Positions 34,941 to 43,237 of a stretch of 64,000 nt of DNA are shown here, piece after piece (position 1 is the stretch's first letter; each line of letters opens with the position of its first letter). The DNA is from Paenibacillus sp. Soil787 (GTDB lineage Bacteria; Bacillota; Bacilli; Paenibacillales; NBRC-103111): assembly GCF_001429545.1 (NCBI RefSeq), contig NZ_LMSP01000046.1, forward strand, positions 55,649 to 119,648, given 5' to 3'. Both the position numbers and the translations under genes were made by a program. The notes below the pieces were generated by a model that was given only the letters and a program-made list of their open reading frames with translations, searched no databases and was not told where the DNA came from.

Positions 34941-35001
34941 GTGTTCAAATTTAAAATTAAGTTGTATAATAAATTTATAAATTTGAACACTATTGTATAA
35001 T
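34941..35001 (+). promoter_or_regulatory. inverted repeat and promoter of the proline catabolic operon
   Basis: The perfect inverted repeat GTGTTCAAATTT (34941-34952) / AAATTTGAACAC (34979-34990) has 12-bp arms with a 26-base interval that contains a TATAAT (34965-34970); another TATAAT lies at 34996-35001. I find no TGGCAC-N5-TTGC sigma-54 element in 34814-35020. The arms are the likely binding sites of the divergent Fis-type regulator. Confidence 0.7.
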
Positions 35002-35020
35002 TCCTTTGGAGGAATAGCAG

Positions 35021-35935
35021 ATGGAACTCATCATGAAAAATATGTTTCAATCTTTAGGTAAAAGCCGCACAGCGAATCGATTAGCCAAAAAGTATGGTTT
35101 ACGCTTTGGTGCAGCGCGTTTCGTAGCAGGAGAAACCATCCAGCAATCCATCGAAGCTGTGCGCGGACTCAATCAAGATGGCCTCGTAGCGACCCTGGAC
35201 CATTTGGGTGAGTTCGTCTTTAGTGAAGAAGAGGCGTTGGAGTCAGCAGCCATGTGTATTCAAACACTAGATGCGATTGCCAGTTCAGGCGTCAAATCCA
35301 ATCTTTCGCTTAAAATGACTTCACTGGGGCTGGATATCAGCAGAGAGCTCTGTGTAAACAACATGAAACGTATTCTTGATTGCGCGCGTCAGCATGGAAA
35401 TTTCGTGCGCATAGATATGGAAGATTATGCGCATTGTCAAATCTCCCTTGATATCTACAGAGAGCTTCGACAAGAATATGACAACGTAGGAATCGTCATT
35501 CAAGCTTATTTGTTCCGCACCATGCAAGATATTGATGATTTACATGCACTCGGAGCCAATCTGCGCCTTGTGAAAGGTGCTTATAAGGAATCTCCGGAAG
35601 TTGCTTTTCCAGAAAAAAGCGCGGTTGATGAAAATTATAAAAAAATCATTCAAAAACATCTGTTGAACGGTCATTATACAGCTATTGCGAGCCATGACGA
35701 GGCGATCATTCATTTTACGAAAGAATTTGCAAGGTCAAATCTTATTTCTATAGATCAGTTTGAATTCCAGATGCTTTATGGGATTTGTGAAGATTTGCAA
35801 AAGCAATTAGTGAAAGAAGGATATCGGGTTCGTATCTATGTCCCTTATGGTGTAGATTGGTTCGGATATTTCATGAGAAGGTTAGCAGAGCGCCCAGCGA
35901 ATGTCTGGTTTGTTCTGAAAAATATGTTTAAATAA
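35021..35935 (+). CDS. proline dehydrogenase
   Basis: A 304-residue monofunctional FAD-dependent proline dehydrogenase of the Gram-positive (PutB-like) type. It oxidises proline to pyrroline-5-carboxylate. FAD and substrate motifs: NLSLKMTSLGLDI, RIDMEDYAHC, LRLVKGAYKESPEVAFP, and the C-terminal RIYVPYGVDWFGYFMRRLAERPAN with the paired arginines that bind the proline carboxylate. The P5C dehydrogenase gene follows 33 bases later. ATG with GGAGG at eight bases. Confidence 0.95.
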   Translation: MELIMKNMFQSLGKSRTANRLAKKYGLRFGAARFVAGETIQQSIEAVRGLNQDGLVATLDHLGEFVFSEEEALESAAMCIQTLDAIASSGVKSNLSLKMTSLGLDISRELCVNNMKRILDCARQHGNFVRIDMEDYAHCQISLDIYRELRQEYDNVGIVIQAYLFRTMQDIDDLHALGANLRLVKGAYKESPEVAFPEKSAVDENYKKIIQKHLLNGHYTAIASHDEAIIHFTKEFARSNLISIDQFEFQMLYGICEDLQKQLVKEGYRVRIYVPYGVDWFGYFMRRLAERPANVWFVLKNMFK

Positions 35936-35968
35936 CACCCAAGTTTCCAATTTGAGAGGAGAAATACT

Positions 35969-37537
35969 ATGAATACATTTACGATGGTTAGTCCGTATGC
36001 AAATGAGCCATTTACTAATTTCGGTCTAGAGGAAAATATGAAGGCGATGCAAGCTGCGATTGCCAAAGTGAAAAGTGAGTTGGGGCGCGAATACCCGCTA
36101 TATATCGGTACTGAGAAAGTAGTAACAGAGGCTAAAATCACATCGATTAACCCGGGGAATGTAGATGAAATCATAGGATACGTAAGCAAAGCAGACAAGG
36201 AACTTGCTGAAAAAGCGATGAACGTTGCCCTCGAAACTTTCGAAACTTGGAAGAAGGTTCCGGCAAGAGAGCGTGCGGAATATTTATTTAAAGCTGCTGC
36301 GCTAATGCGTGATCGTAAGCATGAATTCTCAGCGTTGATGATTTTGGAATCAGGCAAAAACTACGTAGAAGCGGATGTAGATACCGCAGAAGCGATTGAT
36401 TTCATCGAGTTCTATGCGCGCGAAATGATTCGTTTGAGCCAAATCAACGAGACCCAGCCACTAGCCAAAATTCCCGGTGAGAATAACCAAATTAGTTATA
36501 TCCCACTAGGCGTCGGCGTTATTATCCCGCCATGGAATTTTCCACTAGCTATTTGTGTAGGTATGACGATTGCAGCGGTTGTTTCTGGTAATACCGTGTT
36601 GTTGAAACCAGCTTCAACAACACCTGTTATTGCTCACAAATTCGTGGCCCTTATGGAGGAAGTTGGACTTCCTGCTGGTGTAATTAATTTCATTCCAGGA
36701 AGCGGTGCGGAAGTAGGAGACTACTTGACGACTCATCCGAAGACTCGTTTCATTAGCTTTACCGGCTCCAAAGAGATCGGCTTACGCATCAACAAGTTGG
36801 CCGCAGACGTGGCGCCCGGTCAAATTTGGATTAAGCGTGTAATTGCAGAAATGGGCGGCAAAGATGGTATTGTCGTGGACGAAACGGCGGATCTCGACGC
36901 GGCTGCCGCTGCGATTGTGGCTTCCGCTTTCGGCTTCCAAGGGCAGAAATGCTCAGCTGGCTCACGTGCTATCATTGTTGAATCTGTTTACGACGTAGTT
37001 GTAGACAAAGTAGTTGCTCTGACCAATCAGCTGCAAAGCGGCCTGCCTGAGCACAATTTCGCAGCAGGTCCGGTCATTGATAAAACCTCCTATGACAGGA
37101 TTTTAGAGTACATTGAAATTGGTAAAACCGAAGGAACACTGCTAGCGGGTGGCGGCAAAACCAAAGGTAACGGCTATTACATTCAGCCAACTGTGTTCGG
37201 TGATGTAAGCGGCAAAGCGCGCGTTATGCAGGAAGAGATTTTCGGACCAGTCTTGGCCATCGCCAAAGCGAAGGATTGGAAAGAAGCCATCGCGATGTAC
37301 AATGATACGGAATTTGGTTTGACTGGCTCCTACTACTCCACCAATGAGGAGCGGATTACTGAGGCGTTAGACACGGTTCACTGCGGCAACTTGTACATTA
37401 ATCGCAAATGCACAGGCGCATTAGTGGGTGTACATCCTTTCGGCGGCTTCAATATGTCGGGAACGGATTCCAAAGCAGGCGGTTACGACTACCTCATGCT
37501 TCTCACACAAGCGAAGCTGACATCACGCAAAGTATAA
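35969..37537 (+). CDS. pruA: L-glutamate gamma-semialdehyde (P5C) dehydrogenase
   Basis: A 522-residue aldehyde dehydrogenase of the RocA/PruA type that oxidises glutamate semialdehyde to glutamate with NAD, completing proline degradation. Landmarks: PPWNFPLAI near residue 190, FTGSKEIG near 267, catalytic-loop Glu in [11 protein letters not shown], nucleophile Cys in [15 protein letters not shown], and [10 protein letters not shown]. The C-terminal [22 protein letters not shown] is diagnostic of P5CDH. The protein is about seven residues longer than the usual 515. ATG with GAGAGGAG. A terminator follows. Confidence 0.95.
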   Translation: MNTFTMVSPYANEPFTNFGLEENMKAMQAAIAKVKSELGREYPLYIGTEKVVTEAKITSINPGNVDEIIGYVSKADKELAEKAMNVALETFETWKKVPARERAEYLFKAAALMRDRKHEFSALMILESGKNYVEADVDTAEAIDFIEFYAREMIRLSQINETQPLAKIPGENNQISYIPLGVGVIIPPWNFPLAICVGMTIAAVVSGNTVLLKPASTTPVIAHKFVALMEEVGLPAGVINFIPGSGAEVGDYLTTHPKTRFISFTGSKEIGLRINKLAADVAPGQIWIKRVIAEMGGKDGIVVDETADLDAAAAAIVASAFGFQGQKCSAGSRAIIVESVYDVVVDKVVALTNQLQSGLPEHNFAAGPVIDKTSYDRILEYIEIGKTEGTLLAGGGKTKGNGYYIQPTVFGDVSGKARVMQEEIFGPVLAIAKAKDWKEAIAMYNDTEFGLTGSYYSTNEERITEALDTVHCGNLYINRKCTGALVGVHPFGGFNMSGTDSKAGGYDYLMLLTQAKLTSRKV

Positions 37538-37545
37538 GCAATAGA

Positions 37546-37583
37546 AGAAGGGGGCGGACGATGAGTCTGGCCTTCTTTTTTTT
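37546..37583 (+). terminator. rho-independent terminator of the proline operon
   Basis: AGAAGG..GGAC / GTCTGGCCTTCT with eight T residues behind, nine bases after the P5C dehydrogenase stop. Confidence 0.75.
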
Positions 37584-37684
37584 GTTTGGAACGCTAGCCG
37601 AAGTAAGCAACGCCAGGGGACTAGAATGCTGCTAGGCTTGGATGAGAGAATCATCGTCTCGAAGAGAAGCGAGCATTAATTTGT

Positions 37685-37860
37685 CTGTTGGATCGGTCGT
37701 CTAGAGGAGAAGGGAGCAGTAATTCGTCTGTTGGATCGGTGTCTAGAGGAGAAGGGAGCATAATTCGTCTGTTGGATCGGTCGTCTAGAGGAGAAGGGAG
37801 CATAATTCGTCTGTTGGATCGGTCGTCTAGAGGAGAAGGGAGCAATAATTCGTCTCAAGA
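37685..37860. repeat. 42-bp tandem repeat, four copies plus partials
   Basis: The unit runs CTGTTGGATCGGTCGTCTAG then AGGAGAAGGGAGCATAATTCGT. Copies begin at 37685, 37728, 37769 and 37811 (41-43 base steps); eroded units flank them on both sides. Short frames on both strands across it encode the same peptides repeatedly and are products of the repeat, not genes. Confidence 0.85.
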
Positions 37861-37882
37861 ATCGCTTGCTGAGGAGCGAAAA

Positions 37883-38640
37883 GGAACTACGATTCGCTAT
37901 TTTGCAATATAACTAACTTTTGCTGTGTAGAGGGAACGTCGATTCGCTAATATGCCTCTTTGGCTGAAAATGCTGCTCTTGGAGGGGAAATAAGTGATTG
38001 TAGTTCCGTCTAGGCAGCTAAACAGGCTAATTTAGCTTAAATAGCGCACGGACGTTCCCTTTCAGCAGGATCGATGACTTGCATATCCTCGACGAAAAGC
38101 GAGAGGGAACTACGATTCGCTATTTTGCAATATAACTGCATTTTCGTGAGTAGAGGGAACGTCGATTCGCTAATATGCCTCTTTTGGCTGAAATGCTGCT
38201 CTTGGAGGGGAAATAAGTGATTGTAGTTCCGTCTAGGCGGCTAAACAGGCTAATTTAGCATAAATAGCGCACTGATGTTCCCTTTCAATTGTATTGATGA
38301 CGTGCATATCCACGACGAAAAGCGAGAGGGAACTACGATTCGCTATTCATCAATATTGCTGCCTTTTTGGTGAGCAGAGGGAACGTCGATTCGCTAATAT
38401 GCCTCTTTTGGCTGAAATGCTGCTCTTGGAGGGGAAATAAGTGATTGTAGTTCCGTCTAGGCAGCTAAACAGGCTAATCTAGCATAAATAGCGCACTGAT
38501 GTTCCCTTTCAATTGTATTGATGACGTGCATATCCACGACGAAAAGCGAGAGGGAACTACGATTCGCTATTTTGCAATATAACTAACTTTTGCTGTGTAG
38601 AGGGAACGTCGATTCGCTAATATGCCTCTTTTGAAATGCT
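37883..38640. repeat. 223-bp tandem amplification of the four-arm GGAAC element, locus 2
   Basis: Units begin with GGAACTACGATTCGCTATTT at 37883, 38106, 38329 and 38553 (steps 223, 223, 224); the last is cut at about 38640. Each unit has two direct arms (GGAACTACGATTCGC, GGAACGTCGATTCGC) then two inverted arms (GATTGTAGTTCC and AAATAGCGCAC..ACGTTCC). The whole interval 37584-38712 between convergent genes has no credible gene. Confidence 0.85.
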
Positions 38641-38712
38641 ACTCTCGGAGGGGAAATAAAGTCGGCCTTACGATTTTGTACCCATTGTCCAAACGATCCA
38701 GTTTTCGTCACA

Positions 38713-39357
38713 TTACAGATTAAGCCGGTACATACGAGCCCGCTCTTGCCCACGCGTTACGGTTAATAGCTGCTTTTCGCATAAGAGGTGCAAGATCGTT
38801 CTGGCGTGTCTTGTGCTTACTTGGAGATGAGCGGAAAGGTCCGATGGGGAGAATGGGCGCAATAATCTGCGCGCGAATCGGATTGTTTCGCTTTCAAGCC
38901 AAGAGAGTGGCTCTGGTGCAGTTGAAGATATGAATTTCCCTACAATAGAAAGAATAAGCTGCTGACACTGCTTTGGTGATTCGACAATAGATGGGTAGGC
39001 GATAGGCATAACCAGCCATCCATCCAACGCAAGGTGGCAATGCCGCAAACAGAGGTCTTTGAATCTCCCAAGCTCAAGATCGCGGGCATGGGAGCTGTAG
39101 CCTTGGATCTCAATCACACCCTTAGCATCACCTGGCATGTAAGCGAAGTCCAAATAGCGGTAGCCGTTCGCGAAGTCACGCACCTCCCATTCAGGGTAAA
39201 GATGGTCAAAATGTCCAATAACCGGATACCACACACAGCGCAGAAATTCCAATTCTCCATGTCCGAGCCCTCGCTCTAACTTTTCCCGTCTGCGTCCATT
39301 CGCCTCTGTTGATATCTGCAAATTCATGAAGGCTTCGAATGCTTGCTCAAATTTCAT
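38713..39357 (-). CDS. nuclease-fold-like protein with C-terminal winged helix, unknown
   Basis: A 214-residue protein I do not recognise as a named family. Residues ~65-120 resemble the PD-(D/E)XK fold of the Vsr/DUF559 kind: D70 in YRYLDFAY, then GVIEIQGYSSHARD with E83-x-Q85 and H90, an RFKDLCLRHCHLALDGW helix, and a closing LVMPIAY strand. The last ~55 residues (SPSDLSAHLQVSTRHARTIL onwards) look like a winged helix. It could be an endonuclease or a regulator with a dead nuclease fold. The ATG has TAGGA ahead. It stands alone between the 223-bp repeats and a terminator hairpin. Confidence 0.7.
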   Translation of the reverse strand: MKFEQAFEAFMNLQISTEANGRRREKLERGLGHGELEFLRCVWYPVIGHFDHLYPEWEVRDFANGYRYLDFAYMPGDAKGVIEIQGYSSHARDLELGRFKDLCLRHCHLALDGWLVMPIAYPSIVESPKQCQQLILSIVGKFISSTAPEPLSWLESETIRFARRLLRPFSPSDLSAHLQVSTRHARTILHLLCEKQLLTVTRGQERARMYRLNL

Positions 39358-39398
39358 CGTTATTCCTACTTTCTTAGCGAGTGTTGGCTAAAACAAAA

Positions 39399-39470
39399 CG
39401 CCGCTTTCATCTTGTCGCTAGGAGTTGACTCCTTACGAGCATAGATGAAAGCGGCGTGTGCTTCACGACC
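39399..39470 (-). terminator. long hairpin terminator of the ABC operon, with shared flank
   Basis: On the minus strand the 14-bp stem CGCCGCTTTCATCT / AGATGAAAGCGGCG with an inner GGAGT/ACTCC stem is followed by TTTTGTTTT, so it can end the ABC transporter transcript. The 15 bases beside it, GTGTGCTTCACGACC (39456-39470), recur beside the unrelated hairpin at 48228-48280. Short open frames across 39366-39750 are not credible genes. Confidence 0.75.
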
Positions 39471-39618
39471 AGCTTGATTGAATAACTTTAGTATAGAGGA
39501 AAATGATAACGTTGTGCCACCCCATCTTGGAGAGGGAAGAATTCTCGAATTAACATTTTTGTGTAGGGAGTCGTTATCATCGAAATGGAAGAAGATCGCG
39601 GAAGTGAGTTTGCTCATC

Positions 39619-40431
39619 TCACAAAGGCAAATCACGTTTGCGGAACAACGCGATTCCCGCCGTAAAGGTCACGAGCCCAATCACAATCAATACCGACCAG
39701 GCAAGCCCGGTTTCCGTCTGTCCACCGATAATGCCGCTCGGATCATATAACGAGAAGTAAGACAGGTTGCGCATCCAGTTAATCTTTTCGCTTAGTTTGC
39801 CGATAAAATCCAGACTGAAAAACCCGAAGGTAAGCACGGCCGATAGCCCGAGCGCCTTCTTCTCGTCGTTGGCTAAAGAAGAGACGAGAAAGGCGATTCC
39901 GCCGACCGCGAAGAACAGCAGTAATGCCGCAAGGTTCATACGTAGGTATGCCGCTCCATGAAAGTCGCTCAAATCACCGATAAACAGGGCATATCCCGCA
40001 AACCCGCATAATGTCGTAACCACCATGATGGACAGAAGTCCAGTTACAAAAACGAGTGCTTGCGTCATCGCCACTCTCCCGCGAGTGGTTGGAGTCGCGA
40101 GCAAATACGCCATGGAGCCTTGGTCAACCAGCTTCGCCATCAGATGTGTGGAGAACATGATGCAAAAAATCGATATGATCAGTACGAGCAGCAGTCCGTA
40201 ATATTCGCCAGAGATAAATGCCTCCACGGTGCCGAACCCGCTGCCCAAGTTGAACGCATTGGTCATGCCAGGCGGCAAGGACTTGATCAACTCGTCTAGG
40301 GCCGTATTATTTCCTGCGAAGCTCGGGAACAGCCAGAACATGAGCAGGATATAAAAGGCTGATCCGAACGCATAGTTCATCATCCCTTTGATATGAATCT
40401 TCATCATGTGTTTGTAGAGAGCGGAATTCAT
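39619..40431 (-). CDS. ABC-2 type transporter permease
   Basis: A 270-residue membrane protein with six hydrophobic segments, including GLLLVLIISIFCIMFSTHLM, the ALVFVTGLLSIMVVTTLCG segment and a C-terminal VLIVIGLVTFTAGIALF before RKRDL, typical of ABC-2 permeases of the NatB/BcrB exporter type. Its ATG overlaps the ATPase stop by four bases (ATGA), so the two form one transporter. The block LVDQGSMAYLLATPTTR is common in this permease group. Cargo unknown; controlled by the adjacent TetR. Confidence 0.9.
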   Translation of the reverse strand: MNSALYKHMMKIHIKGMMNYAFGSAFYILLMFWLFPSFAGNNTALDELIKSLPPGMTNAFNLGSGFGTVEAFISGEYYGLLLVLIISIFCIMFSTHLMAKLVDQGSMAYLLATPTTRGRVAMTQALVFVTGLLSIMVVTTLCGFAGYALFIGDLSDFHGAAYLRMNLAALLLFFAVGGIAFLVSSLANDEKKALGLSAVLTFGFFSLDFIGKLSEKINWMRNLSYFSLYDPSGIIGGQTETGLAWSVLIVIGLVTFTAGIALFRKRDLPL

Positions 40432-41318
40432 TGTAATGTCCCCTTCCGGTCGTAATAGTTCATGAACACATCTTCGAGACTTTGCGTGAATACATCCAGG
40501 TTTCGGATAGGATACTTAGAGGTCTCCGAGAGGAATCGAGCGTATTCTCCCTGCACAGCTACCCGTACGCGTTTGCCTTCGCGCGATTCAACGGTTACGC
40601 CGGAAGTCCTTACGAATGCTTCTGCATCCTCCGCACGCTCGAACGTCACTTCGAATAACTTCCGCTGCATCGACTGCAGCTCGTGGATATCTTTAACGGT
40701 GAGGATGACTCCGTCTTTAATAATGGCCGCGCGATCGCATGTCCGCTCAATCTCGGGAAAGCTGTGGGACGACATCAGGAACGTTGTGCCCCGGGCTTTC
40801 TCCTCCAGCACCAGGTCGATAAACACCTTCTGCATGAGCGGGTCGAGTCCCGAAGTCGGTTCATCTAGGATGATTACCTCCGGCTGATGCATGAAAGCGG
40901 CGACGATGCCAACCTTCTGCTTCATTCCTTTGGACATTTTGCGGATAGGGGTCCGGACGTCGAACTGGAAGCGGTCGATCAGCTCCTCCTGCCGCGCAGA
41001 ATGCTTCGACCCTTGCATTTCCGCCATAAAATCCAGAAACGTTCGCCCAGTCATGCCTTCAATAAATGCGATCTCCCCGGGCAAATAACCGATATACCGC
41101 TGGACGGACCCCTGTTTAGCCCAAGTATCCAGTCCGCCAACCTTCACTGAGCCTTTCTCCGGTTTCATGAATCCCATAATATGCCGAATCGTTGTGGATT
41201 TGCCGGCCCCGTTCGGACCCAGAAATCCGAATACCTCTCCTTTTTTGACCGAAAACGAAACGTCAAAAATCCCTTTTCCGTTCGGGAATGTTTTGCTCAG
41301 CTGCTGAACAGTCAACAT
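40428..41318 (-). CDS. ABC transporter ATP-binding protein
   Basis: A 296-residue ATPase. Walker A is GPNGAGKST (around residues 35-43), the signature is KMSKGMKQKVG, Walker B is VIILDEPTSGLD, and the H-loop is SSHSF. The C-terminal ~80 residues (from KLFEVTFERAEDAEAF) form the accessory domain usual in ABC-2 drug or antibiotic exporters. The ATG follows TTGGAGG. Two TGAAAT-N14-ATTTCA sites lie between it and the divergent TetR gene. Confidence 0.95.
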   Translation of the reverse strand: MLTVQQLSKTFPNGKGIFDVSFSVKKGEVFGFLGPNGAGKSTTIRHIMGFMKPEKGSVKVGGLDTWAKQGSVQRYIGYLPGEIAFIEGMTGRTFLDFMAEMQGSKHSARQEELIDRFQFDVRTPIRKMSKGMKQKVGIVAAFMHQPEVIILDEPTSGLDPLMQKVFIDLVLEEKARGTTFLMSSHSFPEIERTCDRAAIIKDGVILTVKDIHELQSMQRKLFEVTFERAEDAEAFVRTSGVTVESREGKRVRVAVQGEYARFLSETSKYPIRNLDVFTQSLEDVFMNYYDRKGTLQ

Positions 41319-41348
41319 GCGCGGCCACCTCCAAATATGAAAAGTTAT

Positions 41349-41440
41349 GAAATATTAATTGCGATTAATTTCAAAACTAATGTTACTCCTGAAGGTTCAC
41401 GTCGTCAATACTTTTGAAATATATTTATGCTATAATTTCA
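41349..41440. promoter_or_regulatory. two TGAAAT-N14-ATTTCA operators between the ABC operon and tetR
   Basis: TGAAAT at 41349-41354 with ATTTCA at 41369-41374, and TGAAAT at 41415-41420 with ATTTCA at 41435-41440: identical half-sites and an identical 14-base gap. The second covers a TATAAT (41431-41436) that faces tetR; the first lies 31 bases upstream of the ABC start codon. The TetR product is the obvious binder. Confidence 0.75.
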
Positions 41441-41466
41441 TTATTCCAAAAAAACAGGTGATCCAA

Positions 41467-42078
41467 TTGAACGGCTACGAAAAAAGAGCCCAGCAAAAAA
41501 AAGAAAAAATCATGCACGCGACCTTGAATATGCTGAATACGTCCGATCCCAGAAAACTGCGGATCACCGACATCGCCGAAGCGGCTGGTGTATCCCAGGT
41601 AACGATCTACAATTACTTCGGCAGCAAGGAGGCCTTGGTGCGCGAAGTGTTCAAAGATTACGCACGGACGGCGTTGAAAGAATTTGGGGAGTTTATCTCC
41701 GGCGATCACTCTCTGAAGGAGAAGATCGAGTACATCGTTTTCCAGAAGAAGAAATCGTCCAGAACGTTCAGCCTTCAGGTCATGAAGCAGATATTTAACG
41801 ACGATCCAGAAATGGCGCAATTTCTCAAAGAGGAATATATGGCCAAGGGTGTTCCACTTGTAATCCAGCTCATTGAAGACGGCAAGAAAAATGGGGAAAT
41901 CACCGGGGCGCTTTCTACTTCCACCATCATGATGTATATGCAAATGTTGACGAGCCAGGCGGACACCGTGCTGGAGTATGCCGAAATACATGGGAATATA
42001 GACACCTTGATCGAGGAAATGGTGCATTTATTTTTCTATGGGATCGGCAGCACGCCTCAACCGATCGTTCCTACATAA
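41467..42078 (+). CDS. TetR family transcriptional regulator
   Basis: A 203-residue regulator with a TetR_N domain: KIMHATLNMLNTSDP, then the helix-turn-helix ITDIAEAAGVSQVTIYNYFGSKEAL (residues ~35-60). The rest is a helical ligand domain. The TTG at 41467 has AGGTGA five bases ahead and begins where the family alignment would; upstream codons from 41359 overlap the operator region and are not credible. It probably represses the divergent ABC exporter and itself. Confidence 0.9.
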   Translation: MNGYEKRAQQKKEKIMHATLNMLNTSDPRKLRITDIAEAAGVSQVTIYNYFGSKEALVREVFKDYARTALKEFGEFISGDHSLKEKIEYIVFQKKKSSRTFSLQVMKQIFNDDPEMAQFLKEEYMAKGVPLVIQLIEDGKKNGEITGALSTSTIMMYMQMLTSQADTVLEYAEIHGNIDTLIEEMVHLFFYGIGSTPQPIVPT

Positions 42079-42157
42079 GTTTAAGTTTTGTTGCTCCTTA
42101 GAAGTGGATTTGAGATAATGCTGATAGTAATAACAGAAGAATGGGAGTGTGGCATTT

Positions 42158-43237
42158 TTGGAAAAGAAGAAAAAAACGTTAGCTTTTATAGGTTCTTATG
42201 CGGATTCGAATAATCCTGGGGTATACTCCTGCCGATACAATGAAGAGAATGGAAGCTTGGAAGTCACCCATCAAGTAAATGGTTTGCAAAACCCGACGTT
42301 CTTGACTGTAGATGCGACAAATTGGAAACTATATGCCTTGACAGAGAGTGTTGACGAGAAGGAACAGCGCTGCGGAGCGGCAAGTTCTTTTGAAATAAAT
42401 TCAGCAACAGGAGAATTAACGTTTCTGAATAACGAGATCACACTGCCTGCGACGACGTGCCACATTACTTTGGACCATACGAACCAAGTGGTGATGGTAG
42501 CCAGTTATCACGGGGGGATGGTAGGCTTGTCTCCTGTACTTGCGGATGGCCGTTTAGGCACAACGGCTGATATCCAGCAGCATCAAGGCGCAAGCGTCCT
42601 ATCGGTTCAGGATAGACCTCGTGCTCATTCGGTTTTCTTAGATCGAGAAAACCGTTATGCGGGAGTCTGTGATCTAGGTTTGGATAAGATCATGATGTAC
42701 AAGCTGGATATCCCTTCAAAAAGGCTTATTCCTCATAATGAAGTGAAAGTAGCCCCCGGTTCAGGTCCGCGGCATTTTGCTTTCCACCCGTCCTATGCTT
42801 TTGGTTATGTGATTAATGAACTTGGCTCCACCGTTACGGCGTTCAGCTATGAGGAAGAACGAGGAGAGCTAACGGAAATCCAGACGATTTCCACACTCCC
42901 GGAGTCTTATGATGGGGAAAATGCCTGCGCGGATATTCATGTTTCACCTGATGGAAAGTTTCTATATGGATCTAACCGCGGGTACGACAGTATTGTTGTG
43001 TATGCCATCGATGCAGGTACTGGTAAGTTAACAGTCGTGGAACACGCGCCTACGTTAGGGAAGCATCCGCGTAATTTTGCAATATCACCGGATGGACAAT
43101 TTGTTCTAGTAGCTAACAAAGATTCGGATCATATTGTATCGTTCTCACGGGACACTCAATCGGGGAAGCTGGTTCCTACCGGAAGTGTGCTAAATGTGTC
43201 TAAACCTGTATGCATCAAGTTTGCTAGTGTAGAATGA
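42158..43237 (+). CDS. lactonase family beta-propeller protein (YkgB/6-phosphogluconolactonase-like)
   Basis: A 359-residue seven-bladed propeller of the lactonase family that includes E. coli Pgl. Typical blocks: FIGSYADSNNPGVYSC at the start, PRAHSVFLDRENRYAGVCDLG, GSGPRHFAFHPS, and the repeats ADIHVSPDGKFLYGSNRGYDS and PRNFAISPDGQFVLVANKDSD. It may hydrolyse 6-phosphogluconolactone; not every member does. The TTG at 42158 sits eight bases after GGGAGTG; a GTG at 42149 is the alternative. The alkyltransferase-like gene starts inside its stop codon. Confidence 0.88.
   Translation: MEKKKKTLAFIGSYADSNNPGVYSCRYNEENGSLEVTHQVNGLQNPTFLTVDATNWKLYALTESVDEKEQRCGAASSFEINSATGELTFLNNEITLPATTCHITLDHTNQVVMVASYHGGMVGLSPVLADGRLGTTADIQQHQGASVLSVQDRPRAHSVFLDRENRYAGVCDLGLDKIMMYKLDIPSKRLIPHNEVKVAPGSGPRHFAFHPSYAFGYVINELGSTVTAFSYEEERGELTEIQTISTLPESYDGENACADIHVSPDGKFLYGSNRGYDSIVVYAIDAGTGKLTVVEHAPTLGKHPRNFAISPDGQFVLVANKDSDHIVSFSRDTQSGKLVPTGSVLNVSKPVCIKFASVE

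Noticed and set aside
37651-37912. Repetitive open frames on both strands
   Set aside because: They are translations of the 42-bp tandem repeat, with the same peptide repeated, and no ribosome binding site.
37883-38640. CRISPR or insertion sequence
   Set aside because: The 223-bp units are contiguous with no spacers, and no transposase frame or terminal target duplication is visible.
39366-39750. Short frames of 89 and 90 codons on opposite strands
   Set aside because: One crosses the ABC operon terminator hairpin; the other overlaps the permease gene. Neither has a ribosome binding site.
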